A stretch of DNA of 64,000 nucleotides from an uncultured Saprospiraceae bacterium (GCA_937980645.1 CALJPQ010000009.1:242018-306017), one strand, 5' to 3'. Shown: positions 43,589 to 53,759, counted from the first letter of the stretch. A program made the numbers and translations. The notes: generated from the letters alone by a model not told the origin.

Positions 43589-43688
43589 TTTTCCACACCA
43601 AGTTATCCACATTGTGGACATTTTTTGTGCTGGAATTAAAGTCCTGAAAATCATAAACTTGAAAAATTTATCCACAATTTGTGGGGAA
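43589..43688 (+). promoter_or_regulatory. Cluster of DnaA-box-like sites upstream of nrdB
   Basis: Two perfect TTATCCACA boxes (43603-43611 and 43668-43676) and one with a single change (TTTTCCACA, 43589-43597), all in the same orientation. Each perfect box is followed at once by a degenerate reverse box (TGTGGACAT near 43613-43621; TGTGGGGAA at 43680-43688), making two CCACA-n-TGTGG inverted repeats. DnaA regulates nrdAB in Escherichia coli through such boxes, so a similar link is plausible here. Confidence 0.7.
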
Positions 43689-43716
43689 ATTAACTTGCAG
43701 CGGCTGCTGCGTTCCC

Positions 43717-43724
43717 TACTTTTG
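43717..43724 (+). promoter_or_regulatory. -7 promoter element TACTTTTG for the nrd leader
   Basis: TAnnTTTG match about 190 bases upstream of the NrdB start and 29 bases after the last DnaA-like site. The transcript from it would run into the terminator at 43774-43807. Confidence 0.65.
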
Positions 43725-43757
43725 TGCTCACTTCCATTCCAATCTCATTCTATCGTT

Positions 43758-43807
43758 CTTGCCTCGGGCAAGTCCCCCTGTTTTCTGTTAGAAAAGGGGG
43801 CTTTTTT
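43758..43807 (+). terminator. Attenuator-like hairpin pair in the nrdB leader
   Basis: First hairpin CTTGCC-TCG-GGCAAG (43758-43772), then after one base an intrinsic terminator: CCCCC/GGGGG, a TG bulge, TTTTCT/AGAAAA with loop GTT, and C plus six T (43774-43807). It sits about 35-80 bases after the predicted transcription start and 108 bases before nrdB, with no gene in between, so it looks like a conditional terminator or a short leader RNA. Confidence 0.7.
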
Positions 43808-43915
43808 ATCCACCCCACGCTTCGTTGTCTTTACCGCTGAGGTTCTTCTGTACGAGGAGCTATGTCTTTTTTTTTCCGGACAACATTCTTACCACACTAT
43901 ACACACACGTTTTTT

Positions 43916-44905
43916 ATGCTAAAAGAAGATGTACACGACGCGGAGCCGATCCTGGCCGACAACCCCAATCGGTTTGTACTGCTGCCTATTCAGTACCCGG
44001 AGGTCTGGAACTGGTACAAAAAAGCAGAGGCGTCCTTCTGGACGGCCGAAGAGATTGACCTTCAGCAAGACCTGCACGACTGGGAGCACAAGCTCAACGA
44101 CAACGACCGGCATTTCATCAAGCACGTGCTGGCGTTTTTCGCTGCCTCGGACGGCATTGTGAACGAGAACTTAGTGCTCAACTTCATGCGCGAGGTACAA
44201 ATTCCGGAAGCGCGTTGCTTCTACGGCTTCCAGATTGCTATCGAGAACATCCATTCGGAAGTGTACTCGCTACTCATTGATACCTATATCAAGGATCCGC
44301 AGGAGAAGCGCTTCCTGTTCAATGCCCTGCAAAACCTGCCCTGCGTAGCGAAGAAGGGCCAATGGGCATTGCGTTGGATCGAGAATGCGCCGTCGTTTGC
44401 ACATCGGCTGATTGCTTTTGCGGCAGTGGAGGGTATTTTCTTTTCCGGGTCCTTCTGTGCCATTTTTTGGCTTAAGAAGCGCGGCCTGATGCCGGGCCTG
44501 ACGTTCTCCAACGAGCTTATCAGCCGCGATGAAGGCATGCACTGCGATTTTGCCTGCCTGCTTTATTCCATGCTGCACAACAAGCTGGCACCCGAGGAAG
44601 TGCAGGCCATCATCACGGAAGCGGTCGAGTTTGAAAAGGAGTTCATCCTGGACGCCCTACCCGTATCACTCATCGGCATGAACGCCAATTTGATGAGCCA
44701 GTATATCGAGTTTGTAGCTGACCGCCTACTGGTCGCCTTAGGTGTGCCAAAGGTCTATGGTACGGCCAATCCGTTTCCTTGGATGGACATGATCTCCATT
44801 CAGGGAAAAACTAACTTCTTCGAGAAGCGCGTAGGCGACTACCAGAAGGCTGGCGTCATGGCCAAACGGGAAGAGCAGACCTTCACTACCGAAGCCGATT
44901 TCTAA
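43916..44905 (+). CDS. nrdB: Ribonucleotide reductase class Ia, beta subunit
   Basis: 329 residues from the ATG at 43916. It carries the diiron/tyrosyl radical cofactor for dNTP synthesis. Iron ligands and radical region: [38 protein letters not shown] with Tyr117 in the place of the radical Tyr of eukaryote-like NrdB, and [14 protein letters not shown]. The C-terminus FTTEADF would dock to NrdA. An in-frame ATG at 43862 with a GAGGAG before it would add 18 hydrophobic residues not expected in the family. nrdA follows after one small gene. Confidence 0.96.
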   Translation: MLKEDVHDAEPILADNPNRFVLLPIQYPEVWNWYKKAEASFWTAEEIDLQQDLHDWEHKLNDNDRHFIKHVLAFFAASDGIVNENLVLNFMREVQIPEARCFYGFQIAIENIHSEVYSLLIDTYIKDPQEKRFLFNALQNLPCVAKKGQWALRWIENAPSFAHRLIAFAAVEGIFFSGSFCAIFWLKKRGLMPGLTFSNELISRDEGMHCDFACLLYSMLHNKLAPEEVQAIITEAVEFEKEFILDALPVSLIGMNANLMSQYIEFVADRLLVALGVPKVYGTANPFPWMDMISIQGKTNFFEKRVGDYQKAGVMAKREEQTFTTEADF

Positions 44906-44930
44906 AATTTTTCATTAAAATAAAAGTTTT

Positions 44931-45269
44931 ATGGGCAAATTTGTCATCAGCAAGCGTAAAAACGGCGAGTTTCAGTTCAATCTGTTGGCTACGAATGGGC
45001 AAGTCATTCTGACCAGCGAGGGTTACACAACCAAAGCTGCCTGCCTGAACGGCGTCGAGTCGGTCAAGAAAAACGCCCAAGAAGATAGCCGCTTCGAGCG
45101 CAAGGAAGCCTCCAATGGCCAATCCTATTTTGTGCTGAAAGCTACCAATGGGCAGGTCATCGGCCAAAGCCAGATGTATGCCTCTGAAGCCACGCGCGAT
45201 AACGGTATTGAGTCAGTGAAGAAGAATGCCCCCGACGCCGAAATCGTGGACGAAACGGTTGAGGCCTGA
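44931..45269 (+). CDS. DUF1508 (YegP-like) protein
   Basis: 112 residues made of two tandem DUF1508 units: GKFVISKRKNGEFQFNLLAT and NGVESVKKNAQEDSRFE, then SYFVLKATNGQVIGQSQMYA and NGIESVKKNAPDAEI. YegP-like proteins are small beta-alpha proteins of unknown function. The gene lies between nrdB (25 bases before) and nrdA (196 bases after) on the same strand, which suggests co-expression with ribonucleotide reductase. A strong hairpin follows. Confidence 0.9.
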   Translation: MGKFVISKRKNGEFQFNLLATNGQVILTSEGYTTKAACLNGVESVKKNAQEDSRFERKEASNGQSYFVLKATNGQVIGQSQMYASEATRDNGIESVKKNAPDAEIVDETVEA

Positions 45270-45280
45270 CCCTTGCTTCT

Positions 45281-45313
45281 CCCACGCCTGAGTATCGTTT
45301 ACTCAGGCGTGGG
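45281..45313 (+). terminator. 14-base perfect hairpin between the DUF1508 gene and nrdA
   Basis: Arms CCCACGCCTGAGTA and TACTCAGGCGTGGG with a 5-base loop TCGTT; no T tract on either side. It may be a terminator of another kind or an RNA-processing/stability element that sets the NrdB:NrdA ratio. Confidence 0.55.
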
Positions 45314-45465
45314 CTAATGTCATCATCCTCTTAGACGGCCAATGTTTTTGGAGGCGAAGAGAAAGGCCTCCAAGGATACGTCCCAAAGCAAACCACCCCG
45401 CTCTACCGCACTTCGGTGGAAATCTATTTCTATTCTCTATACAAAACCTTCCAAATTCACTACCT

Positions 45466-47889
45466 ATGCAAGTCGTAAAACGCTCTGGGCGCAGAGAAGA
45501 CGTCTCGTTCGATAAGATCACGGCGCGCCTGCGTAAGCTCTGCTACGGGTTAGATGCCCGCTATGTGAACATCATTGAGGTGGCTAAAAAAGTCATCCTG
45601 GGCCTCTACGACGGTGTAACTACCGTCGAGCTCGACAACTTGGCCGCTGAAACAGCGGCTACCATGGCCACCATTCACCCCGATTATGCCCTGCTGGCTG
45701 CGCGCATCGCCATTAGCAATCTGCACAAAGAAACTGAAAAGACTTTTCACAAGGTCGTGCACGACCTCTATCACTACGTGGACCCCAAAACCGGCGAACG
45801 CGCTGGCCTTATCGGTGATGAGACGTTCCGCATCGTCATGAAGCACAAAGACCGGCTCGACTCGGCCATCATTCACGACCGGGATTTCGATTTCGACTAC
45901 TTCGGCTTCAAGACCCTGGAGCGCTCCTACCTCATGCGTATGAACGGCAAGGTAGTAGAGCGCCCACAACACCTGTTCATGCGCGTGGCCGTCGGCATTC
46001 ACGGCGAGGACATCGAGGCCGCCATCGAAACCTACAACCTCATGAGCGAGCGCTGGTTTATCCACGCCACGCCTACGCTATTCAACGCCGGTACTCCCAA
46101 ACCGCAGCTGTCGTCGTGCTTCCTGCTCTCCATGACGGAGGACAGCATCGAAGGCATCTTCGAGACGCTTAAGCGCTGCGCCCTCATCTCCCAGAGTGCT
46201 GGCGGCATTGGCATTAGCATCCACAACATCCGCGCTACCGGCTCTTACATCAAAGGCACCGGCGGCACCTCCAACGGAATTATTCCGATGCTGCGCGTCT
46301 TCAACGACACGGCCCGCTACGTGGATCAAGGCGGTGGCAAACGCAAAGGTGCTTTTGCCATCTACCTGGAACCCTGGCACGCCGACATTTTTGAGTTTCT
46401 CGACCTGAAGAAAAACCACGGCAAAGAAGAGCTCCGCGCCCGCGACCTGTTCTATGCCCTATGGGTGCCCGACCTCTTCATGGAGCGCGTGAAAAACGAC
46501 GAAGCGTGGTCGCTGTTTTGCCCCAATGAGGCACCGGGGCTGTTCGACGTGTATGGGGCTAAATTCGAGGCCCTCTACTGTCAGTACGAGCGCGAAGGCC
46601 GCCAGCGCCGCACCGTGCGCGCCCGTGAGCTGTGGAATGCCATCCTGGAAAGCCAGATAGAAACCGGCACGCCGTATATCCTGTACAAAGACGCCGCTAA
46701 CGAGAAGAGCAACCAGAAGAACTTGGGCACCATTCGATCATCCAACCTGTGTACCGAAATCATCGAGTACACCTCGCCCGATGAGGTCGCCGTGTGCAAT
46801 CTGGCTTCCATTGCCCTGCCCAAGTTCGTGCGCGATGGCCAGTTCGACTTCGAGCGCCTGCACGAGATTACGCGCGTCGTTACGCGCAATCTCAACAAGG
46901 TCATTGACATCAACTACTACCCCATACCGCAGGCCGAGCGTTCCAACCGCCGCCACCGGCCCATCGGGCTGGGCGTGCAGGGGCTGGCTGATACGTTCAT
47001 CCTACTGGGATTACCTTTCGACAGCGAAGAAGCCCGCTGCCTCAACCGCGACATCTTCGAGGCCATCTACTTCGCCGCCGTTACCGAAAGCTGCAACCTG
47101 GCCGAAAAGTATGGCCCTTACGAGACCTTCGCCGGCTCGCCCCTGAGCCAGGGCCTGTTCCAGTTCGATCTCTGGGGCGTCCAGCCCTCCAACCGCTGGG
47201 ACTGGGAGGGTCTGCGCGAGCGTGTCAAGCGCGTGGGCGTGCGCAACTCGCTCCTCGTAGCGCCCATGCCCACGGCCTCTACCAGCCAGATACTGGGCAA
47301 TAACGAGTGCTTCGAACCCTACACCAGCAACCTCTACACCCGCCGCACCCTGGCCGGCGAGCACATCGTGGTCAACAAACACCTCATGCGCGACTTAGTG
47401 CGCTTAGGGCTGTGGAACGAGGAAATGCGCGAAGCCATCATGGCCGCTAACGGCTCCGTGCAGGGCATCGAAGCCATACCCAAAGAGGTACGCGACATCT
47501 ACAAAACGGCCTACGAAATCAGCCAAAAGGTCATCCTCGACATGGCCGCCGACCGCGGCGCCTTCATCTGCCAAAGCCAGAGCCTTAACGTGTTCATGGA
47601 GGCGCCTACGTTCGCCAAGCTGTCCTCGATGCACTTCTACGCCTGGCAAAAAGGCCTCAAAACAGGCATGTATTACCTGCGCTCAAAAGCAGCCACAGAC
47701 CCTATTAAGTTTACCCTCAGCGACAAGCACCAGCAGAAATTCGCCCGCCCCACCGACGCGCCGGCCACGCACTCGACCGCTGGCAACGCCGATGCGCCCG
47801 CGCCCCAAATGGAAGCGCTGCGCGTGGAAGACCTTCAGGGCAGGGTGTGCAGCTTAGACGATCCGAACTGTATCGCCTGCTCGGCTTAA
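45466..47889 (+). CDS. nrdA: Ribonucleotide reductase class Ia, alpha subunit
   Basis: 807 residues. An N-terminal ATP-cone (about 1-90, [20 protein letters not shown]) senses ATP/dATP. The catalytic barrel has [20 protein letters not shown] with one active-site Cys, [40 protein letters not shown] with the radical Cys region and [20 protein letters not shown]. The C-terminal CIACSA tail holds the Cys pair that takes electrons from thioredoxin. It forms the enzyme with NrdB encoded upstream. The 196-base gap before it has the 14-base hairpin and no exact TAnnTTTG. Confidence 0.97.
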   Translation: MQVVKRSGRREDVSFDKITARLRKLCYGLDARYVNIIEVAKKVILGLYDGVTTVELDNLAAETAATMATIHPDYALLAARIAISNLHKETEKTFHKVVHDLYHYVDPKTGERAGLIGDETFRIVMKHKDRLDSAIIHDRDFDFDYFGFKTLERSYLMRMNGKVVERPQHLFMRVAVGIHGEDIEAAIETYNLMSERWFIHATPTLFNAGTPKPQLSSCFLLSMTEDSIEGIFETLKRCALISQSAGGIGISIHNIRATGSYIKGTGGTSNGIIPMLRVFNDTARYVDQGGGKRKGAFAIYLEPWHADIFEFLDLKKNHGKEELRARDLFYALWVPDLFMERVKNDEAWSLFCPNEAPGLFDVYGAKFEALYCQYEREGRQRRTVRARELWNAILESQIETGTPYILYKDAANEKSNQKNLGTIRSSNLCTEIIEYTSPDEVAVCNLASIALPKFVRDGQFDFERLHEITRVVTRNLNKVIDINYYPIPQAERSNRRHRPIGLGVQGLADTFILLGLPFDSEEARCLNRDIFEAIYFAAVTESCNLAEKYGPYETFAGSPLSQGLFQFDLWGVQPSNRWDWEGLRERVKRVGVRNSLLVAPMPTASTSQILGNNECFEPYTSNLYTRRTLAGEHIVVNKHLMRDLVRLGLWNEEMREAIMAANGSVQGIEAIPKEVRDIYKTAYEISQKVILDMAADRGAFICQSQSLNVFMEAPTFAKLSSMHFYAWQKGLKTGMYYLRSKAATDPIKFTLSDKHQQKFARPTDAPATHSTAGNADAPAPQMEALRVEDLQGRVCSLDDPNCIACSA

Positions 47890-48086
47890 GAGCAGGCCCT
47901 ATCGCCGAACTATCAGACGCGCGGCCCCGAGGCGACGAAAGCGGCACGTCCCTCCGCGAAGCGGCATAAAATTGTCCTGCTGTGCCCTTCCTGTTTTCCC
48001 ACCTTGCGCCGCTGAGCGCTTCGGGCGCCGCCAGTCTGAACAACATCTGAACCCGATGCCGGACCGAAGCGGCCGCCGGCTTTGCC

Positions 48087-50954
48087 TTAATACCCAAAAA
48101 TCTCCTCCAGCGTCAGTTTTTGCACCGGCCCGATGGCTTGTTGCAAGAGGCCGAAGTCCACGCGATTTTCATCGCCCAGCACCAGCCAGCGCATGGGCCG
48201 ATTAGCGACGTACTGCTCATGGAAGCGGATAAGGTCGTCGGGTCTTGCCTGTTGCAATGCCTGGTAAATGTCCTGCCGAAGGTCGTGGTGGAAGCCTCGG
48301 CGGCGCGTGGTGCGCCAGTTCCAGTAGATATCGGCGCGGGTAACGCGACTGGCGGCAATCTGGCGCAAGACGCTCTGGCGGGCGTGTTCCATTTGCGGCA
48401 GCGATACGGGCATGTGGGCGAGCAGCTGCTGAAAGGCTTCGATGGCCTCGCGCAATTTGTCGGGCTGGGTGCCTACGTATGCCTGGAAGTAGTGCGGCAG
48501 GCGGCGCTTATCGGGGTTAGCGTAATAGGCATAAGCGGCGTAAGCCAGCGCTTTGGCCTCGCGAATTTCCTGAAAGACAATGGAAGACAGCCCATAGCCG
48601 AAGTATTGGTTGTACCACTCCGACAGTGCAAAGGCATTGCGGTCGAATGTCGGCTCACCTTTGGCAATGAGCAGCATTTCGACCTGCACCATAGGAAAGT
48701 GCACAAAGAAGACTTGGTCGCGGCGCACGATGCGCTCGCGATAGCGGCGAGCAGGCAGAGGCGGCCAAAGCGCAGCATGAGGGGCGAGCATTTTGCGCAG
48801 ACGCCGAGCGACCTGGCGCATGCTGAGCGGCCCGCAGTAGAAGCGCTCATGCTGAAAAGCGGGCAGCTGGCGCAGCAGCTCCGTCAGTTCTTCGGCGCGC
48901 AGTGCCTGCAACTCCTCAGCGCTCAGGCGGTCGGTGTAGGGCGAAAACTTGCCGTAGCGCGCGTAATTGTACAGCGCCTTGTTCAGGATGGTGCGCTTGT
49001 CTTTTTTGGCGTTTGCGCGGCGCAGCAAGGTGTCGGCTTTCAGGTTTTTCAACGCTTCGCCGTTGGGCTGCACGTCGGTGAGCAGGTGTTCTACCAGCGC
49101 TATGGCTTCATCGAACGACTCCGCCAGACCGGTGAGCGACAGGTAGAGGTAATCGCCGTAGCAAGAGGCCGAAAAATGCGCACCGATGCGGTAAAACGCC
49201 TGCTGCATTTGGGCTGGCGAATAGCGCGACGTGCCCAGATAGGGCAAATAGCCGGCCGCCAGCGAAAGGCGGCGGTCGCTGCTCTTGCCCATTTCAAAAA
49301 TGAAGTACAGTCGGAACAGCTGGCTGTCGGGCTGTTGCACTGTGCGCAGCGTCAGCCCAGGCGCCAGCCGAATGGCGCGGAGGGCTTTCTTAAAGTCCAC
49401 AAATTCCGGCTCGATTTCCGGAGTTGTCTTTTGCAAAAATTCCTGCGCGAAGGCCGAAAGATCGGTGCGATTGAGTTCCACCGGCGTGATGGGCGGTTTT
49501 TCCACTTTCATCACGGAGGGGTCATCGCCGTGGTGTTTGTACACGGCCACATAGTTGTCGGGGCGCAGGTGCTGTTGGGCAAAGGTTACAATGTCGGCCT
49601 TGGTGAGGCGCTCTAAGCGTTTCCAGCGATTGACCATTTCGGCCCAGGGCAGCCCGGAGACGAAGGCAGCCGTGATGGCGCTGGCGCGCCCGGTGTTTTT
49701 CTCGAATTGGCGGATTTCCGACAGTTTGAGGTCTTTCACGACGGCCTGCGGGAGCCAGTCCTCGAACGCTCCCTGGCGCAGGCGTTCGATTTGCTCCCAC
49801 AGCAAGGCTTCCACGTCGGCCAGGGCCTGGCCCTCGCGCGGTTTGCCGTAGAGGATGAGGCTGCTGTACTCTTCATACATGCGCGGGAAAGCCGAGGCCT
49901 CCAACACGCGCTGGGCCTGGATGAGGTTCAGGTCGAACAGACCCGCCTGATAGTTGTGCAGCATGCCGGCCACCACGGGCAACAGGAGCGCCTCTTCGGA
50001 ACGCGCGCCCGGAAAGCGCCAACCCATTTCGAGCCAGGCCGCTTCCTGGCCATACACGTCGCGCTGCACGCGGGCCGTCAGCTCCGGCTGAGGCGGCGGG
50101 CTGAAGGGCGGCAGAGTCTTGGGCGCAAAATGCCCGAAATAGCGCTCGGCCAACAGCACCGCCTGGTGTGGGTCGAAGTCACCGCACAGCACGATGGCCA
50201 TGTTGTTGGGTACGTAGTACTGGTCAAAGAAGCGGTAAATGTTCGTCTGCGACGGGTTTTTGAGGTCCTCTCCCCGGCCCAGCGTCGTGTGCGTGCCGTA
50301 AGGATGCGTCGGTGTCAGCGCCTCCTGCATGGCCTTGAGCGTCTTGCGGAAGTCGCGATCCTGGCTGATGTTGTACTCCTCAAAGACCGTTTCTAATTCG
50401 GTGTGGAACAGCCGCAGCACGGGCCGGCGGAAGCGCTCGCTTTCCAGCGCAAACCAGCGCTCCAGCTCGTTAGAGGGAATGTCGTTGACATAAACCGTTT
50501 GTTCTACCCACGTATAGGCGTTGGTGCCGCGCGCGCCCATGGCACTCACCAGTTTATCGTACTCGTTGGCGGCCACGTAGCGCGCTGCCTCAAACGATAG
50601 GCGGTCAATTTCGGCATACAGCGCCCGCTTCTTCTGCGGGTCTCGCTCGGCCCGATGTTGCTCGAATAGTTGCTCGATGCGGTCGAGTAGCGGCTTTTCC
50701 TTTTCCCAGTCCAGGCTGCCCAGGCGGTCGGTGCCCTTGAACATCATGTGCTCAAAGTAATGCGCCAGCCCGGTGGTGTCGTCCGGGTCGTGTTTCGAGC
50801 CGGCCCGAACGGCAATTTCCGTGTAAACGCGCGGTTCGTCGCGATTGACAGACAGGAACAGCCGCAAGCCGTTGCTCAGCGTGTATTGCAGCACGCCGAT
50901 GGGGTCGTGCGGGACAGTAGTGAAGGTCGGGTGTACTATGGAATGTGAGGTCAT
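48087..50954 (-). CDS. M16-family (insulinase-type) zinc metalloprotease
   Basis: 955 residues, two M16 halves (active N-half and inactive C-half of about 450 residues each). The inverted zinc motif HYFEHMMFKG gives His65, Glu68 and His69, with the downstream ETVFEEYNI providing the third ligand. The N-half also has GAKGTNAYT-like GARGTNAYTWVEQTVYVNDI. No signal peptide is evident, unlike many periplasmic M16 peptidases of the phylum, although the start could be earlier than 50954 only in frame-poor sequence. It degrades small peptides or processes exported proteins. Confidence 0.92.
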   Translation of the reverse strand: MTSHSIVHPTFTTVPHDPIGVLQYTLSNGLRLFLSVNRDEPRVYTEIAVRAGSKHDPDDTTGLAHYFEHMMFKGTDRLGSLDWEKEKPLLDRIEQLFEQHRAERDPQKKRALYAEIDRLSFEAARYVAANEYDKLVSAMGARGTNAYTWVEQTVYVNDIPSNELERWFALESERFRRPVLRLFHTELETVFEEYNISQDRDFRKTLKAMQEALTPTHPYGTHTTLGRGEDLKNPSQTNIYRFFDQYYVPNNMAIVLCGDFDPHQAVLLAERYFGHFAPKTLPPFSPPPQPELTARVQRDVYGQEAAWLEMGWRFPGARSEEALLLPVVAGMLHNYQAGLFDLNLIQAQRVLEASAFPRMYEEYSSLILYGKPREGQALADVEALLWEQIERLRQGAFEDWLPQAVVKDLKLSEIRQFEKNTGRASAITAAFVSGLPWAEMVNRWKRLERLTKADIVTFAQQHLRPDNYVAVYKHHGDDPSVMKVEKPPITPVELNRTDLSAFAQEFLQKTTPEIEPEFVDFKKALRAIRLAPGLTLRTVQQPDSQLFRLYFIFEMGKSSDRRLSLAAGYLPYLGTSRYSPAQMQQAFYRIGAHFSASCYGDYLYLSLTGLAESFDEAIALVEHLLTDVQPNGEALKNLKADTLLRRANAKKDKRTILNKALYNYARYGKFSPYTDRLSAEELQALRAEELTELLRQLPAFQHERFYCGPLSMRQVARRLRKMLAPHAALWPPLPARRYRERIVRRDQVFFVHFPMVQVEMLLIAKGEPTFDRNAFALSEWYNQYFGYGLSSIVFQEIREAKALAYAAYAYYANPDKRRLPHYFQAYVGTQPDKLREAIEAFQQLLAHMPVSLPQMEHARQSVLRQIAASRVTRADIYWNWRTTRRRGFHHDLRQDIYQALQQARPDDLIRFHEQYVANRPMRWLVLGDENRVDFGLLQQAIGPVQKLTLEEIFGY

Positions 50955-51106
50955 GGATGCGCTCTGTTTTGAGTAAAGGGCGAAAGTACAGCAGTTTGCG
51001 TCGCCCGATCTGCATAATGCGGCAAATAGACAAATGGAAGGGTTTTTTGTTTGAAAATGCTGCCAGACAGCACCCTTACGCGCAACTACTTCCGCCGCTG
51101 AGGGTG

Positions 51107-51114
51107 TAGTTTTG
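51107..51114 (+). promoter_or_regulatory. -7 promoter element TAGTTTTG for the subtilase
   Basis: TAnnTTTG match, 23 bases before the ATG at 51138. Confidence 0.65.
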
Positions 51115-51137
51115 TAGAGGTTTTTGAAAAAGAAGAA

Positions 51138-53753
51138 ATGGCGATAAAGATGAGGTTTGCGCTGTGGCTGTGGTGTTGGGCGGCTCTTTTGCAGGCTCAG
51201 GACTCATCGCGTCCTGCGCTTAAATGCGCCCCCGGGCTAAATGCCGCTGAAAAGCGCGAGTATTTTACACTGCTGGTCAGTGATGTGGCTACTTTCGAGC
51301 GTCGGCTGCTGAGCGTAGCACCGCGGGCACGCATCCTGAGCCGATACGAGCCGGCGGGCACTGTGGTGCTTTATTGCCCGCCCGAAGTGTTCTGGCGGCA
51401 CGTGGCTCCCCTGCCCGAAGTGCAGGTCGCTGATGTCGGGTACGTGGCAGCAGCGCCGGAGCGGGCCGTGCCGGAGCACAGCCTTACGCCCAACCACATC
51501 TATGCCGTCCATCGGCAATACCCCGAACTGGACGGGCGTGGCGTCGTGGTGTCGGTCAAAGAATGGCGCTTCGACTCCGCCGATGTGGACCTGCACGGGC
51601 GCGTGCTGCTGACCGGGCACTCTGCCCCCCAGACCACGGAGCACGCCACGCTGATGGCTACTCTCATTGCCGGCGCCGGCACCTCCGACCCTCGCGCACG
51701 CGGCGTGGCACGTGGTGCCCGTGTGTTGTCTTCTTCTTTCATTGGCCTGCTGCCCGACGCCGACGAGGACTACGAGGCCTGGAACATCCAGGTGCAAAAC
51801 CATTCCTACGGCTCCAACATCGAGAATTATTACAGTCCGGGTGCGCTGGCTTACGACGTGGCCTGTTTACGGCATCCGGACCTGCTGCACGTGTTTTCGG
51901 CGGGTAATGCGGGCGATAAAACCCCCACCACGGGTGCCTACACTGGCATTGGCGAATGGGCCAACCTGACCGGCTCGTACAAGATGGCCAAAAATATCCT
52001 GTTGGCAGGCGCTACGGATAAATCTGGCGTGTTGCGCCCCACCAGCTCGGCTGGCCCTGCCTACGACGGACGCCTGAAACCCGACTTAGTGGCTTATGGC
52101 CCTGGCGGTACCTCCGAAGCCGCTGCTTTGGTGTCAGGGGTTGCTACCCTGGTGCGCCAATGCCTGCGGGAACAGCGCCAGGTGCAGCCCACCTCCGACT
52201 TGCTGCGCGCCATACTGCTGGCTGCCTGCGACGAAGCGGGCACGCCTGGCCCCGATTACCGAAGCGGGTACGGCATCCTCAACGGGCGAAGAGCCATCGA
52301 ATTGGCCCGGCAGCAGCCGCTGTGGCAGGGCACTCTGGCGCAGGGGCAACAGGCGGAATACACGCTCGACGTGCCCACCAGTACGCATCGCCTGCGCGCC
52401 GTACTGTGCTGGAACGACCCTCCCGCTCCTCCACTGACGCCCAAAGCGCTCGTCAACGATTTGGACCTGATGCTCATCGCCCCGGACGGCCAGGCCTGGC
52501 ATCCGTGGGTACTCAGCACCTACCCCCATGCCGACTCCCTGAGCCAGCCCGCCCGACGCGGTGCGGATACCCTCAACAACACAGAAGTCATTGACCTGTA
52601 TGCACCCCTGCCTGGCACATACACTTTGCGCGTCTGGGCACGCACGGTAACCACTGCTGAGCAGCCGTTTGCCGTGGCCGTATGTACGGAAGCCGCCAGG
52701 CACCTGGAATGGAAAAGCCCAACAGCCAACGAGCCGGCAGTCAGCGGCGAAGTGCTGGCTTTGTACTGGCAACATTCGTACCCGGACAACACTCATGGCG
52801 CCCTTCAGTGGCGGGCGCTGCCCAATGGGCCGTGGATTACGCTCAGCGATAGTGTGCCGCTGCACCATGAAAAGTACTCCTGGGCTTTGCCCACTACCAC
52901 TACCGCCGCCCAGGCGCGCATGGTGGTTGGAAACGACGATTGGCGTTCCGATACCTTTCTCATCGCTCCGCCCATACGCTTCTATGTGGATGCCAACTGC
53001 CCCGACTCCCTCCTGCTGCGCTGGAATGCCGCACACCCGAATGCTCGCTATCGCCTTTGGGGGCTTGGGCCGCTTTACTTAGAGCCATTGCCCGTGCTCA
53101 CCACCGACACCACCCTCGTTTTATACAAAAACCTTTTTCCACAGAGCCACCTGGCCGTCTCTGCCCTGCTCGACGGAGCCGAGACGCTGCCCTCTCCCGC
53201 CCCCGAGATTACTGCACAGGGCGCCGGCTGCTATCTGAACGCCCTCATTGCTCTGCTCGACGAAGCGCGCCCAAGGGTAACACTGCAACTCTCCTTAGGC
53301 TCCCTGTACGGTGTAGAGGAGGTTCTTTGGGAAAAATGGCGCGCCAGTAGCTGGACTACCTGGCGTCAGGAGGTGCCCTCGGGGCTCCGAATGGAAGCGG
53401 AAGACTTTGACGTCTCAAACGGCACTAACACCTACCGCGTCCGCCTGCGCATGGCTAATGGCGCTGCCCCCGCAACAGAACCTTTAAACGTTTACTACGC
53501 CAGCCCTGCGGGGGGGCTGGTGTACCCTAACCCGGCCCGTGCTGCCCAGCCATTCACCCTTTTGCTTGCCAGTGAGTATTTGCCCGCTCGATGGCATCTC
53601 TACGACGCCTTTGGACGCGTTATCGTAGAAACCACTATCGAGGATGCGCACACCGCCCGAGTCTTGCCACCCCTGCCACCCGGCTTTTATGCCTGGACTT
53701 TCACCCAAAACGCTCAAATTATGGCTCATGGCTCCCTGGTCGTAAGCCACTAA
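51138..53753 (+). CDS. Type IX-secreted S8 family peptidase with Glu at the catalytic Asp position
   Basis: 871 residues. Signal peptide (about 1-20), a prodomain-like region, then a subtilisin fold: GVVVSVKEWRFDSADVDL aligns with the Asp motif of subtilisin but has Glu142 where the catalytic Asp is expected; His169 is in TTEHATLMATLIAG, Asn257 in SAGNAGD and Ser326 in GPGGTSEAAA. After a beta-sandwich region (about 400-760) the C-terminus has VYPNPARAAQPFTLLL, LYDAFGRVI and PPGFYAWTF, a type IX sorting domain. It should be exported across the outer membrane. Whether it is an active protease with Glu is unclear. Confidence 0.88.
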   Translation: MAIKMRFALWLWCWAALLQAQDSSRPALKCAPGLNAAEKREYFTLLVSDVATFERRLLSVAPRARILSRYEPAGTVVLYCPPEVFWRHVAPLPEVQVADVGYVAAAPERAVPEHSLTPNHIYAVHRQYPELDGRGVVVSVKEWRFDSADVDLHGRVLLTGHSAPQTTEHATLMATLIAGAGTSDPRARGVARGARVLSSSFIGLLPDADEDYEAWNIQVQNHSYGSNIENYYSPGALAYDVACLRHPDLLHVFSAGNAGDKTPTTGAYTGIGEWANLTGSYKMAKNILLAGATDKSGVLRPTSSAGPAYDGRLKPDLVAYGPGGTSEAAALVSGVATLVRQCLREQRQVQPTSDLLRAILLAACDEAGTPGPDYRSGYGILNGRRAIELARQQPLWQGTLAQGQQAEYTLDVPTSTHRLRAVLCWNDPPAPPLTPKALVNDLDLMLIAPDGQAWHPWVLSTYPHADSLSQPARRGADTLNNTEVIDLYAPLPGTYTLRVWARTVTTAEQPFAVAVCTEAARHLEWKSPTANEPAVSGEVLALYWQHSYPDNTHGALQWRALPNGPWITLSDSVPLHHEKYSWALPTTTTAAQARMVVGNDDWRSDTFLIAPPIRFYVDANCPDSLLLRWNAAHPNARYRLWGLGPLYLEPLPVLTTDTTLVLYKNLFPQSHLAVSALLDGAETLPSPAPEITAQGAGCYLNALIALLDEARPRVTLQLSLGSLYGVEEVLWEKWRASSWTTWRQEVPSGLRMEAEDFDVSNGTNTYRVRLRMANGAAPATEPLNVYYASPAGGLVYPNPARAAQPFTLLLASEYLPARWHLYDAFGRVIVETTIEDAHTARVLPPLPPGFYAWTFTQNAQIMAHGSLVVSH

Positions 53754-53759
53754 AACAGT

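Noticed and set aside
43589..43688. Chromosome origin oriC
   Set aside because: DnaA boxes are present, but dnaA, dnaN or other origin-linked genes are not, and only three good boxes are seen; promoter control of nrd is the simpler reading.
43894..43909. NrdR box before nrdB
   Set aside because: Only the left half (ACACTATA) fits the consensus; the right half does not form the palindrome.
43862..43915. Earlier NrdB start with GAGGAG before it
   Set aside because: It adds 18 residues (Phe/Thr/His-rich) not expected in the family; kept only as an alternative or leader peptide.
48120..49616. 498-codon plus-strand open frame
   Set aside because: Antisense to the M16 protease gene; no domain motif.
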